Below are positions 1-9,500 of a stretch of 64,000 nucleotides of DNA, piece after piece. Numbering within the stretch: the first letter of the stretch is position 1; each line of letters opens with the position of its first letter. The notes beneath the pieces were generated by a model. That model did no database searches. It was not told where the DNA came from and was given only the letters and a program-made list of their open reading frames with translations. The stretch is from Pseudoclavibacter sp. AY1H1 (lineage in GTDB: Bacteria > Actinomycetota > Actinomycetes > Actinomycetales > Microbacteriaceae), in the NCBI RefSeq assembly GCF_002931055.1, contig NZ_PSXX01000003.1:1-64000 (forward strand), read 5' to 3'. The translations under genes and the position numbers were made by a program.

Positions 1-867
1 ACGCATGACCGCCACCACCCCAACGGCCAGCCGCTTCTCCCGGGTGCGCTTGGGGACGACGATCGGCGACCCGGTGATGGGGTCTTCGAGGATGTGGACG
101 GGGTGCTCGTACACCTGCGAGATGAGCTCAGCCGTGAGCACGTCGGCGGGCGGCCCGTCTGCAACGATGCGGCCGCGGCTGAGGAGCGCGATGCGGTCGG
201 CGTAGGCGGCGGCGAGGTCGAGGTTGTGGACGATGATGACGACGGCGCATCCGGTGCTCGCGTAGCTGCGCACGAGGTCGAGCACCATCTCCTGATGCTT
301 GATGTCCATAGCGGCCGTCGGCTCGTCGAGGAGCATGACCGAGGCGGTCTGGGCGAGCACTCGCGCGAGCGCGGCCCTCGCGCGTTCGCCGCCGGACAGT
401 GACGGGTAGTGGCGGTCGGCGAAGCGGTCGATGTCGGTGCGCCGCATCGCGCCCGCCGTGATGAGGTCGTCGCGGTCGCGCTCGCTGACCTGCTGCCAGG
501 GCGCGCGGCCCATGTCGACGACCTCCTCGACCGAGAACGGGAAGGCGATGTCGACCTGCTGCAGGAGCACCGCGCGGCGCATGGCGAGCTCGGTGTTGGT
601 CCAGGCGTAGCTGGGGAGGCCGTCGATCTCGACGGTGCCGCTGCGCGCATCCACGTCGGCCGTGATCACATTGATGAGCGTCGACTTGCCGGCACCGTTC
701 GGGCCGACGAGGGCGAGCACCTCCCCGGCGCGGATGTCGAGGTCGAGCCCCTCGAGCACGGTGCGCTCGCCGAAGTCGACGCTCACGTCGCGCACGGAGA
801 GCACCACATCGCCTGGCGCTGTGGCGCGCGGCTTGCGGATGGGGTTCCTGAGGATGGATCCGATCAC
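1..867 (-). CDS. hmuV: Haem ABC transporter ATP-binding protein HmuV (3' end outside window)
   Basis: This is the ATPase subunit that energises haem import through the adjacent permease. The reading frame stays open for 289 codons to the window edge, so the C-terminus is missing, although the visible length already covers a full HmuV/FecE-like domain. A Walker A motif GPNGAGKS, an LSGGERARAALARVLA signature and a LLDEPTAAMD Walker B are visible. The GTG start at 867 overlaps the permease stop as GTGA, the typical coupling in this operon. A second in-frame GTG lies two codons upstream. The substrate assignment comes from the HmuT and HtaA neighbours; by itself the ATPase could serve haem or siderophore uptake. 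Confidence 0.88.
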   Translation of the reverse strand, partial: MIGSILRNPIRKPRATAPGDVVLSVRDVSVDFGERTVLEGLDLDIRAGEVLALVGPNGAGKSTLINVITADVDARSGTVEIDGLPSYAWTNTELAMRRAVLLQQVDIAFPFSVEEVVDMGRAPWQQVSERDRDDLITAGAMRRTDIDRFADRHYPSLSGGERARAALARVLAQTASVMLLDEPTAAMDIKHQEMVLDLVRSYASTGCAVVIIVHNLDLAAAYADRIALLSRGRIVADGPPADVLTAELISQVYEHPVHILEDPITGSPIVVPKRTREKRLAVGVVAVMR

Positions 868-2060
868 GACCACGCACCGCCCTTGGCCCGGCTGCGCCGG
901 ATGAGGTAGAAGAAGAACGGCCCGCCGATGAGCGAGGTGAGCATGCCGATGGGGAGGTCCGCGTATTCGACGAGGGTCCTCGCGCCGAGGTCGGCGATCG
1001 TGAGCAGCAGAGCGCCGCCGAGCACGGAGCAGAGCAGCAGCGCCCGGTGGGACGGGCCGATGATCATGCGGATGATGTGCGGCACGACGAGCCCGACGAA
1101 GGCGATGATGCCGGCGAAGGCGACGGCGGCCGAGACGAGGAGGGCGACGTAGATCATGACCAGCAGCCGCACGCGCTCGACGTTGACGCCGACGTGGCGG
1201 GCCGCTTTCTCGCCGAGCGACAGCAGGTCGAGCTGGCGGCCGATGCCGATGGCGAGGATGCACCCGACGATGATGAGCGGCGCGACGAGCCAGACCTGCT
1301 CCCAGCGCGAGCCGTTCATGCTGCCCATCTGCCAGAACACGATCTGCTCGCGCGCCTGCGTGGGAGCGCTGAAGGTGATGAACGCGATGAGGGCACCGCA
1401 GACGGCGTTGACGGCCACTCCCGTGAGGATGAGCGTGATGACGTCGGTGCGCCGGCCTGAGCGGGACAGCGAGTAGACGACGAACGTCGTGATGAGGCCG
1501 GCGACGAACGCGAACGTCGGCGTCGTGAAGGGACCGAGGAACGTGAGGCTGAAGAGAATCGAGAAGCTCGCGCCGACTGCCGCGCCGGCCGAGACACCGA
1601 CCGAGCCTGGCTCGGCGAGCGGGTTGCCGAAGATGCCCTGCATGAGCGCGCCGGCGACGGCGAGCGCAGCGCCGACGAGCACGGTGAGCACGAGTCGCGG
1701 GAAGCGCACCTCCGCGAGCGCTGCAGCCCCGAACTCGTGGCTCGGGCCCGGCAGGGCGTCGATGCCGACCTGGTTGAGGAGGAAGCCGAGCACCTCGAGC
1801 GGCGGGATGTAGAGCTGGCCGATCATCGCCGACACGAGGCAGCCCGCGATGAGGAGGATCGTGAGCACGGCTGCGAGCAGCGACGCTCGCGCCTTCTTGG
1901 TCCGGGGCGGCGCATCCTTCGGCTCGGCGACCGGCTCGGCGCGTCGCCGTGGCCGCTCCTGTGCCCCGTCGAGGCGGCGGCGGCGCTGGGGCTGCTGGGG
2001 TGCGGCCGGTGGGCTGGTGTCTGGCGGTGTTGCCGTTCTCACGTGTGCATCTCTCATCAT
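864..2060 (-). CDS. hmuU: Haem/iron ABC transporter permease HmuU (FecCD family)
   Basis: This 398-aa FecCD-type integral membrane permease forms the translocation channel for haem with HmuV. It has a proline- and arginine-rich cytoplasmic N-terminal extension of about 55 residues, then the usual multi-helix BtuC fold. Family signatures include PLAEPGSVGVSAGAAVGAS near residues 148-166 and a conserved GLVVPHIIRMIIGPSHR segment near residue 330, which contacts the ATPase. Its ATG overlaps the HmuT stop (ATGATGA), and its stop overlaps the hmuV GTG. The long N-terminal extension could instead reflect an over-called start, but the overlap with hmuT favours the start given. Confidence 0.92.
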   Translation of the reverse strand: MMRDAHVRTATPPDTSPPAAPQQPQRRRRLDGAQERPRRRAEPVAEPKDAPPRTKKARASLLAAVLTILLIAGCLVSAMIGQLYIPPLEVLGFLLNQVGIDALPGPSHEFGAAALAEVRFPRLVLTVLVGAALAVAGALMQGIFGNPLAEPGSVGVSAGAAVGASFSILFSLTFLGPFTTPTFAFVAGLITTFVVYSLSRSGRRTDVITLILTGVAVNAVCGALIAFITFSAPTQAREQIVFWQMGSMNGSRWEQVWLVAPLIIVGCILAIGIGRQLDLLSLGEKAARHVGVNVERVRLLVMIYVALLVSAAVAFAGIIAFVGLVVPHIIRMIIGPSHRALLLCSVLGGALLLTIADLGARTLVEYADLPIGMLTSLIGGPFFFYLIRRSRAKGGAWS

Positions 2061-3286
2061 TCGCCCGTTCCGGTGCTGGCGGCGGGGTCCGCTTCTGGCA
2101 CGTAGGCGAGGTCGGGCGCGTAGATCGCGGTGCCGAGTGCCGCGAGGACGGAGGCGGTGCGGGGGCCGAAGCTCATGACCTCGTAGTCGCTCATATCGAC
2201 GATGCGCTTGTTGGCTCCTGCTGGGGTCTGCCCGATGCCGGGCAGCTGGACGGCCTCGTCGATGCCGCCGACGGAGGCGAGGCCGAGGGTCATGACGATG
2301 ATCACGTCGGGGGCGGCACGCACGAGCGCTTCCGCGTTGGTCGGCGACATTCCGGCGAAGCCGACCTCGGTCGCGACGTCACGCGCCCCGATGCTCTGGA
2401 TGATCGAGTCGGCGCCCGACCCTGCCCCGAACCAGTAGTAGACGCTGCCGCGCAGGTAGAGGAATACCACTCGTGGCTTCTTGTCCGGGTCGGTGGGCGC
2501 CATCGTGCCGAGCTGCTGGATGGTCGTGCCGATCTCGGCCTGCGTGCGCTCGGAGAGCTTCTCCCCCAGTGCCGGCACGCCGAGGGCATCCGCCACGAAC
2601 TGGATCTGCGGGGCGACGCCGTCGACGCCGTCCTCGTAGGCGATGGGCACCATGACGACGGGGATGCCCGCCTGCCGCAGCTGCAGCTGCACGTCGTACG
2701 GCCCGATGGAGGCGTCGGTCACGACCACGGTCGGGGCGAGCTGCAGGATCGACTCGGCGTTGAGCTCGTGCCCGTTCTGCGTGACGAGCGGCAGTTGCTC
2801 ATTGCCGGGCATGAGCTTCGTGATGTCGGTGGCGGTGTCGCGCCCGATGAGGTTGCAGCCGAAGCCGAGGCCGATGACGGCTGCGGCGAGGCCGCCGTTC
2901 TGGTTGATGGCGAGGATGCGCGTCGTGTCGGTCACGGTGGTCGTGGCGCCGTCGGAGCTCGTGAACGTCGTCGGCAGCTGCTGCACGGCGGTGGCCGCGT
3001 CGGTGACGGGGTTGATCGCCGCGGTCTGCGTGTACGCGGTGGTCGGGCCGGCGATGCTGCGCGGCTCCGGCAGCTCCGCGGAGGTGACCTGCGGGAGCAC
3101 GGGGGCCACGGGGTCGGCCTGCACTGGCTGCGAGACGCACTGCTCGTTGCCTGCGCCGTTTGCGGTGCCGATGTTGTGGAACCCGTTGACCCAGAGCACC
3201 GAGACGACGACCACGGCGAGCGCTGCCCAGCCGGCGCGACGGATCGTCGAGCGGCGGAAGCGGCGGAGCGTGCGTGGCAGTGACAT
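2057..3286 (-). CDS. hmuT: Haem ABC transporter substrate-binding protein HmuT
   Basis: This 409-aa protein is a helical-backbone (TroA/BtuF-type) binding protein that would hand haem to HmuUV outside the membrane. A hydrophobic N-terminal segment at residues 19-33 follows an arginine-rich start. There is no clear lipobox, so it may be anchored by an uncleaved helix. H173 in NGHELN and Y283/Y284 in SVYYWFG sit where HmuT homologues place their haem-ligating His and Tyr; this correspondence is by family pattern only. A GAGGA ribosome site precedes the ATG. It is the first transporter gene after the DUF916 surface protein. Confidence 0.88.
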   Translation of the reverse strand: MSLPRTLRRFRRSTIRRAGWAALAVVVVSVLWVNGFHNIGTANGAGNEQCVSQPVQADPVAPVLPQVTSAELPEPRSIAGPTTAYTQTAAINPVTDAATAVQQLPTTFTSSDGATTTVTDTTRILAINQNGGLAAAVIGLGFGCNLIGRDTATDITKLMPGNEQLPLVTQNGHELNAESILQLAPTVVVTDASIGPYDVQLQLRQAGIPVVMVPIAYEDGVDGVAPQIQFVADALGVPALGEKLSERTQAEIGTTIQQLGTMAPTDPDKKPRVVFLYLRGSVYYWFGAGSGADSIIQSIGARDVATEVGFAGMSPTNAEALVRAAPDVIIVMTLGLASVGGIDEAVQLPGIGQTPAGANKRIVDMSDYEVMSFGPRTASVLAALGTAIYAPDLAYVPEADPAASTGTGE

Positions 3287-3346
3287 GGGTTCCTCGGTCG
3301 TGTGTCGTCAGGTCGTGGATGCGCGTGGATGCGCGCTCTGGTCGGC

Positions 3347-4792
3347 TCAGCCGGCGCGCCCCCTGCGGCGGAGCAGCAGGATGATGCCGGCGGTCAGCGC
3401 GAGGGCGCCGACGCCGAGGGCGATCGCGAGCGTCTCCGTGCCGGTGCTGGCGAGTCCCGCGCCTCCGCCCGCCGCCCCGGTTCCCGGCCCGATCCCGGTG
3501 CTCGCTCCTGGGCTGAGCGCCGGCGCGATGCTCTGACCGGTGCTCGGAACGGTCGTCGGCGCTGCGGTACTCGTCGGGGTGGGCGCGACCGTCGGCGCCG
3601 GGATGGTCACCTCGACGATGCCCGACGGGGCGGTGGGGGCCGGCTCCGCGACGGCGGGCGTCGGGCTCCAGATGCCGGTGGCCAGGGCGAGGGCGATCCC
3701 GGCGATGACCGCGAGCACCGCGCCTCCCGCTTGGCCCCCAGTCCGGGGAGGGGCGAGCCGCTCGGCGCCCGGCGCCGCCTCGGAGTCGTAGCCGGCCACG
3801 AGGAGATCGAGCCGACGGCGACGCCAGAACCAGAAGACGATGCCAGCCGCGGCGACCAGCAGCAGGACGCCGAGGATGACGAGCGACCAGGGCAGAGCGA
3901 ACGCCGAGAGGTCGGCCGTGACGGCGACGGGCACGTCCGTGAAGGCTCCGACGGGCTGCAGGTACACGGTGAGGGCACCGGTGAGCGGACCGATGGCGCC
4001 CGTCGTGATCTCGCGCGTGATCGTGACCGCCGATCCGGGGAGCAGCTCGGGGATCTCGCCGCCGGTCATGGCGACTCCGGCGGCCCCGCCGATCCCGCTC
4101 AGGCGCAGATCCTCGAGCGACGAGAGCCGCACGTTGCCGGTGTTCACGAGCTCGTAGCTGACGGTGGTGGTGCCGCCGCCGAAGGGGTTGACGCCAGCGG
4201 CACCCCAGTCGGTCGCGAGGCTGCGGATCTCGGCGGTTGGCGCGAGCTCTCCGCTCACGCGCATGTCGATGCGCAGCCCGAGGCGCCGCTCGACCTTGAC
4301 CTGGTCGGTCGAGTCGGCGGGGAGGAGCGAGGCGACGATCGCGGCGGAGTGGTCGCCTGGCGTCGCATCCGCTGGCACCGTGAGGGTGAACGGCACGTCG
4401 ATACTCGCCCCCGGTTCGAGGGAGACCGAGCCTGTGCCGGGGGCGACCCAGGTGCCCGCATCCACCGACGGCTCCCCGTTCTCGAGGATGTCGACGGCGC
4501 CCGTCGCGGTCGTGAACGCGTCGGCCGCGTAGATCGTGAGCTCGAGCGCGCCCGGCCCGGTGTTGGTCACGGTCATGGAGTCGGCGATGACGTCGCCCGG
4601 GTTGACGTCGTAGGTGAAGTTGGGTCGCCCAGAGCCCCGGTCGCCGTCGACCGTGTCGATGCTCCACGCGGGCGGCTGCGTCGTGTCAGCCTGCGCCGCG
4701 GTCGGCGCGACGAACGACAGCAGCGCCAGCAGCGAGGTCGCGAGAACGACGGATGCTGTGGCGCAAGTGCGGAGACGGATGGGGAGAGCCAT
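3347..4792 (-). CDS. DUF916 (WxL-interacting) surface protein with C-terminal LASTG sorting-like signal
   Basis: A signal peptide (residues 1-35, ending near AAQA) leads into a DUF916/WxL-protein peptidoglycan-binding domain at about 42-180 and a second beta-domain to about 298. These are followed by a membrane helix at 299-322 with a WFWRRRR stop-transfer. Unusually, the protein continues through a second hydrophobic stretch (357-375) ending PAVA-EP like a signal peptide. A Pro/Thr-rich stalk follows, then LASTG (447-451), a third helix and RRRGR. LAxTG is the motif class read by actinobacterial class E sortases. The protein lies directly downstream of an HtaA protein with a WxL-like tail, suggesting that it docks that protein to the wall. 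The C-terminal quarter may derive from a second, fused gene. Confidence 0.82.
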   Translation of the reverse strand: MALPIRLRTCATASVVLATSLLALLSFVAPTAAQADTTQPPAWSIDTVDGDRGSGRPNFTYDVNPGDVIADSMTVTNTGPGALELTIYAADAFTTATGAVDILENGEPSVDAGTWVAPGTGSVSLEPGASIDVPFTLTVPADATPGDHSAAIVASLLPADSTDQVKVERRLGLRIDMRVSGELAPTAEIRSLATDWGAAGVNPFGGGTTTVSYELVNTGNVRLSSLEDLRLSGIGGAAGVAMTGGEIPELLPGSAVTITREITTGAIGPLTGALTVYLQPVGAFTDVPVAVTADLSAFALPWSLVILGVLLLVAAAGIVFWFWRRRRLDLLVAGYDSEAAPGAERLAPPRTGGQAGGAVLAVIAGIALALATGIWSPTPAVAEPAPTAPSGIVEVTIPAPTVAPTPTSTAAPTTVPSTGQSIAPALSPGASTGIGPGTGAAGGGAGLASTGTETLAIALGVGALALTAGIILLLRRRGRAG

Positions 4793-4938
4793 GTGGTCCC
4801 TTACGTGGGGCGCTCGCGGCGGGGCCGCGGCGGAGCGAGCGAGCGATGCGGAGGAGCGGGGTGCTGCGAGGGCGGATGCCCGTGCAGCTGAGTGCGAGTG
4901 CGCGGGAGCCTGGTGGGCTCCCGCGCACTCCTCGGCCC

Positions 4939-6342
4939 CTAGGAGATGGCCGAGATGGTGAGCGTGGCGGAGTACGCGCCCTGCTGCGTTGTGGTGGGGA
5001 CCGTCAGCGTGAGGTCCGCACCGAGCGTTGCGCTCGCGGCGGCGTTCGACGTCGCGAGGAGCTGCGCCGTGTTGAGACCCGTCGCCGCCGAGCCAGCGGT
5101 CACGTTCGCGGCGTTGCCCGCGATGAGCTCAGGAGCCCAGCCGAGGTTCGCAGCGGAGATCGAGTCGGTGCCGTTGCTGAAGTCGCTCGACTGGCCGGAG
5201 ACCGTCCAGCCGTAGGACGCGGTGCCGCCGGCACGCGTGTCCGTGACCGCGACGTCGCTGATCGAGCCGTTGGCGACGAAGGTGTCGCCGGTCTGGACCG
5301 CGGTGCCGAGGTCGGCGCCGTTCTGGTCAGCCCAGGCCCACGAGAAGGACCCCGTCTCGGGGTCGACCGGCGTCACTGCGGCTTCGGGGATGACAACCTC
5401 CACGTTGCCGTCCGGCGTGCCGGGAACCTCGGGTGCTGCGATCTCCGCGTAGCTCGCGGAGAAGCCCTTCGCGACCTTCTTCGGGTCAGCCGCGCCACCA
5501 GACGAGTACCAGTACGACGACTGGCCCGTCTTGGCGTTGAAGTCGACGAGCGACTGCGGGAAGGAGCCCCACGTCGCGGCCGTGGTGTTCTGCGGCGATC
5601 CGGCCGTGGTGACCTCGACGCCCAGGTAGTCGGGCGTCGAGACCTCGATGCCTGTCGCGGTGACGTCGACGCCGTCGAACGTCGCGAGGTCGATCGTCTC
5701 TGGTGCGATCGGGACCCACTGCGACATGTCCTCCATCGACGTGCCGTATCCGGAGGCGGTGCCCGTGAGCGTCCCGACTCCGTTCACGACGTCGAGCACT
5801 GGGTCGGAGACCGTCCAGTACGTCAGGCCGCCGTAGAAGACGATCGTGAAGTCGCCGTCCCACGAGATGGTGCCGGTGTCGGTTGCGGGGTTGACGGTTC
5901 CAGCGCCCGCCGCGAAGTTGACCCGGTTGTTGGTCGTCGAAGCGGGTGATGGGGAGACGGCCGCGCCTGCCGCGTTCTGGCACTTGGTGCCCCAGGTGGG
6001 GGCGATCTGCTCGCCGGCTGCGTTCGGCTTCGTGATGGTCACGTTGCCCTCCGCCGCCTTGTAGAAGCCGTCGGCTTCGGTCCAGAGACGGGAGGATCCC
6101 GTGTCGCCTGCCGTACCGGCGACGAGGAAGTTGCAGCCGCCGAAGTAGGCGCCGCCGCCGGTCTCGTCGTTGAGCTGCCACGAGAACGAGACGTTCTCGA
6201 CGGTTGCGTCGCCTTCCGCGGCTGACGCTGGTGCCGCGCCGAGGCCGAGGCCCGCCGCGATGAGGCCTGCCGCGGCGAGTGTCGCGCCACCGCGAGCCAG
6301 CACAGACGACCGACCAGCCGTCCGTTCTTGCACTGCTGTCAT
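4939..6342 (-). CDS. Secreted HtaA-domain haem-binding protein with WxL-like C-terminal domain
   Basis: The ATG at 6342 is chosen because AGGAG lies five bases upstream; a longer frame to 6378 has no such site. A signal peptide (1-42, ASAA) precedes one HtaA-like domain at about 50-300. It includes GTISWDGDFTIVFYGGL near 157-173, the characteristic strand pair, and two cysteines (70, 121) that could form a disulfide. Residues 315-467 form a separate beta-domain. Its pattern 'VTDTR...YGWTVSGQ...LGWAPEL...LTLTVP...YSATLTISAI' resembles WxL domains but lacks the second Trp. HtaA proteins in corynebacteria capture haem from haemoglobin and pass it to HmuT; that role is inferred here from domain and operon position. 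It is the first gene of the haem operon. Confidence 0.85.
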   Translation of the reverse strand: MTAVQERTAGRSSVLARGGATLAAAGLIAAGLGLGAAPASAAEGDATVENVSFSWQLNDETGGGAYFGGCNFLVAGTAGDTGSSRLWTEADGFYKAAEGNVTITKPNAAGEQIAPTWGTKCQNAAGAAVSPSPASTTNNRVNFAAGAGTVNPATDTGTISWDGDFTIVFYGGLTYWTVSDPVLDVVNGVGTLTGTASGYGTSMEDMSQWVPIAPETIDLATFDGVDVTATGIEVSTPDYLGVEVTTAGSPQNTTAATWGSFPQSLVDFNAKTGQSSYWYSSGGAADPKKVAKGFSASYAEIAAPEVPGTPDGNVEVVIPEAAVTPVDPETGSFSWAWADQNGADLGTAVQTGDTFVANGSISDVAVTDTRAGGTASYGWTVSGQSSDFSNGTDSISAANLGWAPELIAGNAANVTAGSAATGLNTAQLLATSNAAASATLGADLTLTVPTTTQQGAYSATLTISAIS

Positions 6343-6446
6343 GAGTTCTCCTGAGTAGAAGTCACGGCCCCCCGACACGCGCGCAGATGCGCGGCGAGTG
6401 CCGTGTACCGAAAGCCCTACGCTTGGGCGCCACCCGGTGGAACCGG

Positions 6447-6480
6447 TTAGGTAACGCTAAGTAAGGCAAGGGTTACCTTA
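6447..6480. promoter_or_regulatory. Candidate DtxR/IdeR-type iron operator pair between divergent haem and Pls-like genes
   Basis: The 34-bp element begins TTAGGTAAC and ends GTTACCTTA, nine-base arms in inverted orientation with one mismatch. It can be read as two overlapping 19-bp sites: 6447-6465 (TTAGGTAACGCTAAGTAAG) and 6462-6480 (TAAGGCAAGGGTTACCTTA). Each matches about 13 of 19 positions of the IdeR/DtxR consensus TTAGGTTAGSCTAACCTAA as I recall it. It lies about 105 bp before the HtaA start and about 115 bp before the NRPS start, so one regulator could control both directions. Binding is inference. Confidence 0.5.
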
Positions 6481-6595
6481 CGGGAGATTTTCAGGTTCGA
6501 CAATGGAGCACGACGATCCGGGCACGAATCCACCCCTGAATCACATGCGCCCCGTCGGCAACCATCGCGTTACCTTGGCCCGGTAGCGTTGCTCC

Positions 6596-9500
6596 GTGCA
6601 ATCCCCCCTGGACCGATCCGCGGCAGCGCCCACGCCCCGCACGCTCATCGACGTGCTCACGGCCACCGTCGCCGCGCATCCCGACGCCATCGCGATCGAC
6701 GACGGCGACGCCCCGCTCAGCTACCAGGACCTGAGCGCCTACGTCTCGCAGACCGCGAAGCGGCTGCAGGATGCGGGAGTGCGGCGAGGAGACAAGGTCG
6801 GTGTGCGCCTCGTCTCGGGCACCAGAGAGCTGTACATCGCGATCCTGTCCGTCATCGCAGCCGGTGCCGCGTACGTGCCCGTCGACGTCGACGACCCCGA
6901 CGAGCGCGCCGTGCTCGTGTTCGGCGAGGCCAAGGTGCGAGGCACCATCCAGGGCGACGGCGAGTTCGTACTGGCAGCCGACGGCGAACCGAGCGCCCAC
7001 GCAGCCGTTCCCCTCTTCGACGAAGGCGCACCGCATCCGGAGAGCACGAGCCTCGCCGACCTCGAGAGCCCCCACCTCGACGACGACACCTGGGTCATCT
7101 TCACCTCGGGCTCGACCGGTGTGCCCAAGGGCGTCGCGGTCTCCCACCGCTCGGCTGCCGCGTTCGTCGACGCCGAGGCGAAGCTGTTCCTGCAGCACGA
7201 CCCCATCGGACCGGGCGACCGCGTGCTCGCCGGCCTCTCCGTCGCCTTCGACGCCTCCTGCGAGGAGATGTGGCTCGCCTGGCGCTACGGCGCCTGCCTC
7301 GTGCCGGCCCCGCGATCACTCGTGCGATCCGGCGAGGACCTCGGCCCCTGGCTCCTCAGGCACCAGATCTCGGTCGTCTCCACCGTGCCGACCCTCGCGG
7401 CGCTCTGGCCCAGCGAGACGATCGAACAGGTCAGACTGCTCATCTTCGGCGGCGAAGCCTGCCCGCTGGAGCTCACGCAGCGCCTCGTCGGCGAAGGCCG
7501 GGAGGTCTGGAACACCTACGGACCGACCGAGGCCACCGTCGTCGCCTGCGCCGCCCTCCTCGACGGCAGCGCCCCCATCCGCATCGGCCTGCCACTCGAC
7601 GGCTGGGAGCTCGCCGTCGTCGACGCGGACGGCAAGCGCGTCGCGGAAGGCGAATCCGGCGAGCTGATCATCGGCGGCGTCGGGCTCGCCCGCTACCTCG
7701 ACCCCGCCAAGGACGCCGAGAAGTACGCCCCGATGGAGAGCCTCGGCTGGGATCGCGCCTACCGCTCGGGGGACCTCGTCACATTCGAGGAAGCCGGCCT
7801 CGTGTTCCTCGGGCGTGCCGACGACCAGGTCAAGATCGGCGGACGACGCATCGAGCTCGGCGAGGTGGAGGCAGCCCTCCAGTCCGTCACCGGAGTCACC
7901 GGCTCGGCCGTCGCCGTCCGCACGACCTCCGCAGGCGTCTCGATCCTCGTCGGCTACATCGTCACCGGCACGGGCTACGAGCGGCAGCTCGCGCGCGCAG
8001 AACTCAGCGAGCAGCTCCCGAAGGCCCTCGTCCCGCTCCTCGCGGAAATCGACTCCCTCCCGACCCGCACCTCAGGCAAGGTCGACAAGAACGCCCTGCC
8101 CTGGCCGCTGCCGGGCGCCGATGATGTCTCCGGCGACCTCGACGGGCACGTCGCCTGGCTCGCCGAGCAATGGCAGGCCGTGCTCGGGCTGCCCGTCGGC
8201 AGCGAGGACGCCGACTTCTTCGACCTCGGCGGCGGATCCCTCTCGGCCGCCCAGCTCGTCACCCGAGTGCGCTCGCGCGTGCCCGAGTTCACGGTCGCCG
8301 ACGTCTACGACCACCCCCGCCTCGGCGCCATGACCGAGTCCATCAGCGAAGCGCTCGACGACGAGGACGACGTCATCGCCTCGTTCAGCACGCCCGGCCC
8401 CACGCCGCTCTCGGCGCGCATCCTGCAGATCGTCGCAGGCCTGCCCCTGCACATCCTGGCCGGCGCGCGCTGGGTCACCTACCTGCTCGCGGCGAGCGCG
8501 CTCCTGCAGCTCCTCCCCGGCTTCGAAGTGCTGCCGGACGCGCCGCTCTGGCTCATCGTCGTCCTGCTGATCGTCTTCGTGACCCCGTTCGGGAAGATGG
8601 CGATCTCGGTCGCCGCCGCGCGCATCCTCCTCTTCCGGCTCAGGCCCGGCGACTACCGACGCGGCGGCGCGACGCACATGCGCCTGTGGCTCGCCGAGCA
8701 GGTGGCCACGCAGATCGACGCCGTCGGCCTCGCTGGCGCACCGTGGGTCGTCTACTACGCTCGCGCTCTCGGCGCGAAGGTCGGCAACAACGTCGACCTG
8801 CACTCGCTGCCGCCCGTCACCGGCATGCTGCAGCTCGGAGACGGCGCGGCCATCGAGCCGGAGGTCGACCTCACCGGCTACTGGATCGACGGCAACCTCG
8901 TGCGCATCGGCGGCATCCGCATCGGCGCAGGGGCGACCGTCGGCGCCCGAAGCACCCTCGCCCCCGGCACCAAGATCGGGCAGGGCGCCGAAGTCGCCCC
9001 GGGGTCGGCGGTCTTCGGCAGGGTCCGCTCGGGCAAGAGCTGGGCAGGCTCCCCCGCCGTGCGCGTCGGAAAGGTGCGCGCGAGCGACTGGCCGGCGGAC
9101 CGTCCACCGCAGCCCGCCGGCTGGGCAGTCGTCTACGCCATCGCCTCGGCCGCCCTCGCGCTGCTCCCCCTGTTCGCGTTCGCCGTCGGCGGCGTCGTCA
9201 TCGCCGCCGGGATGCGCGGGGCCGGGACGCTCGGCGAGGCGACCCTCTCCGCGTTCGCCTGGCTCGCCCCCGCTGTCATCGCGGCCGGCATCACCTTCGC
9301 CGGCTTCGTCGTGCTCTTCGTCCGCCTCCTCTCGATCGGCCTGAGGGAAGGCACCCACCCGGTGCGCTCGAGGATCGCCTGGCAGGCCTGGTGCATCGAG
9401 CGCCTCCTCGACGCGGCCCGCACCACCCTCTTCCCGTTCTACGCGAGCCTCTTCACCCCCGTCTGGCTGCGGATGCTCGGCGCGAAGGTCGGGCGCGACG

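Noticed and set aside
1949-3283. A long rightward open frame (444 codons) opposite hmuT
   Set aside because: It is the GC-rich shadow of hmuT: composition is Arg/Gly/Asp-skewed, no domain is recognisable, and the minus-strand gene has clear motifs and ribosome sites.
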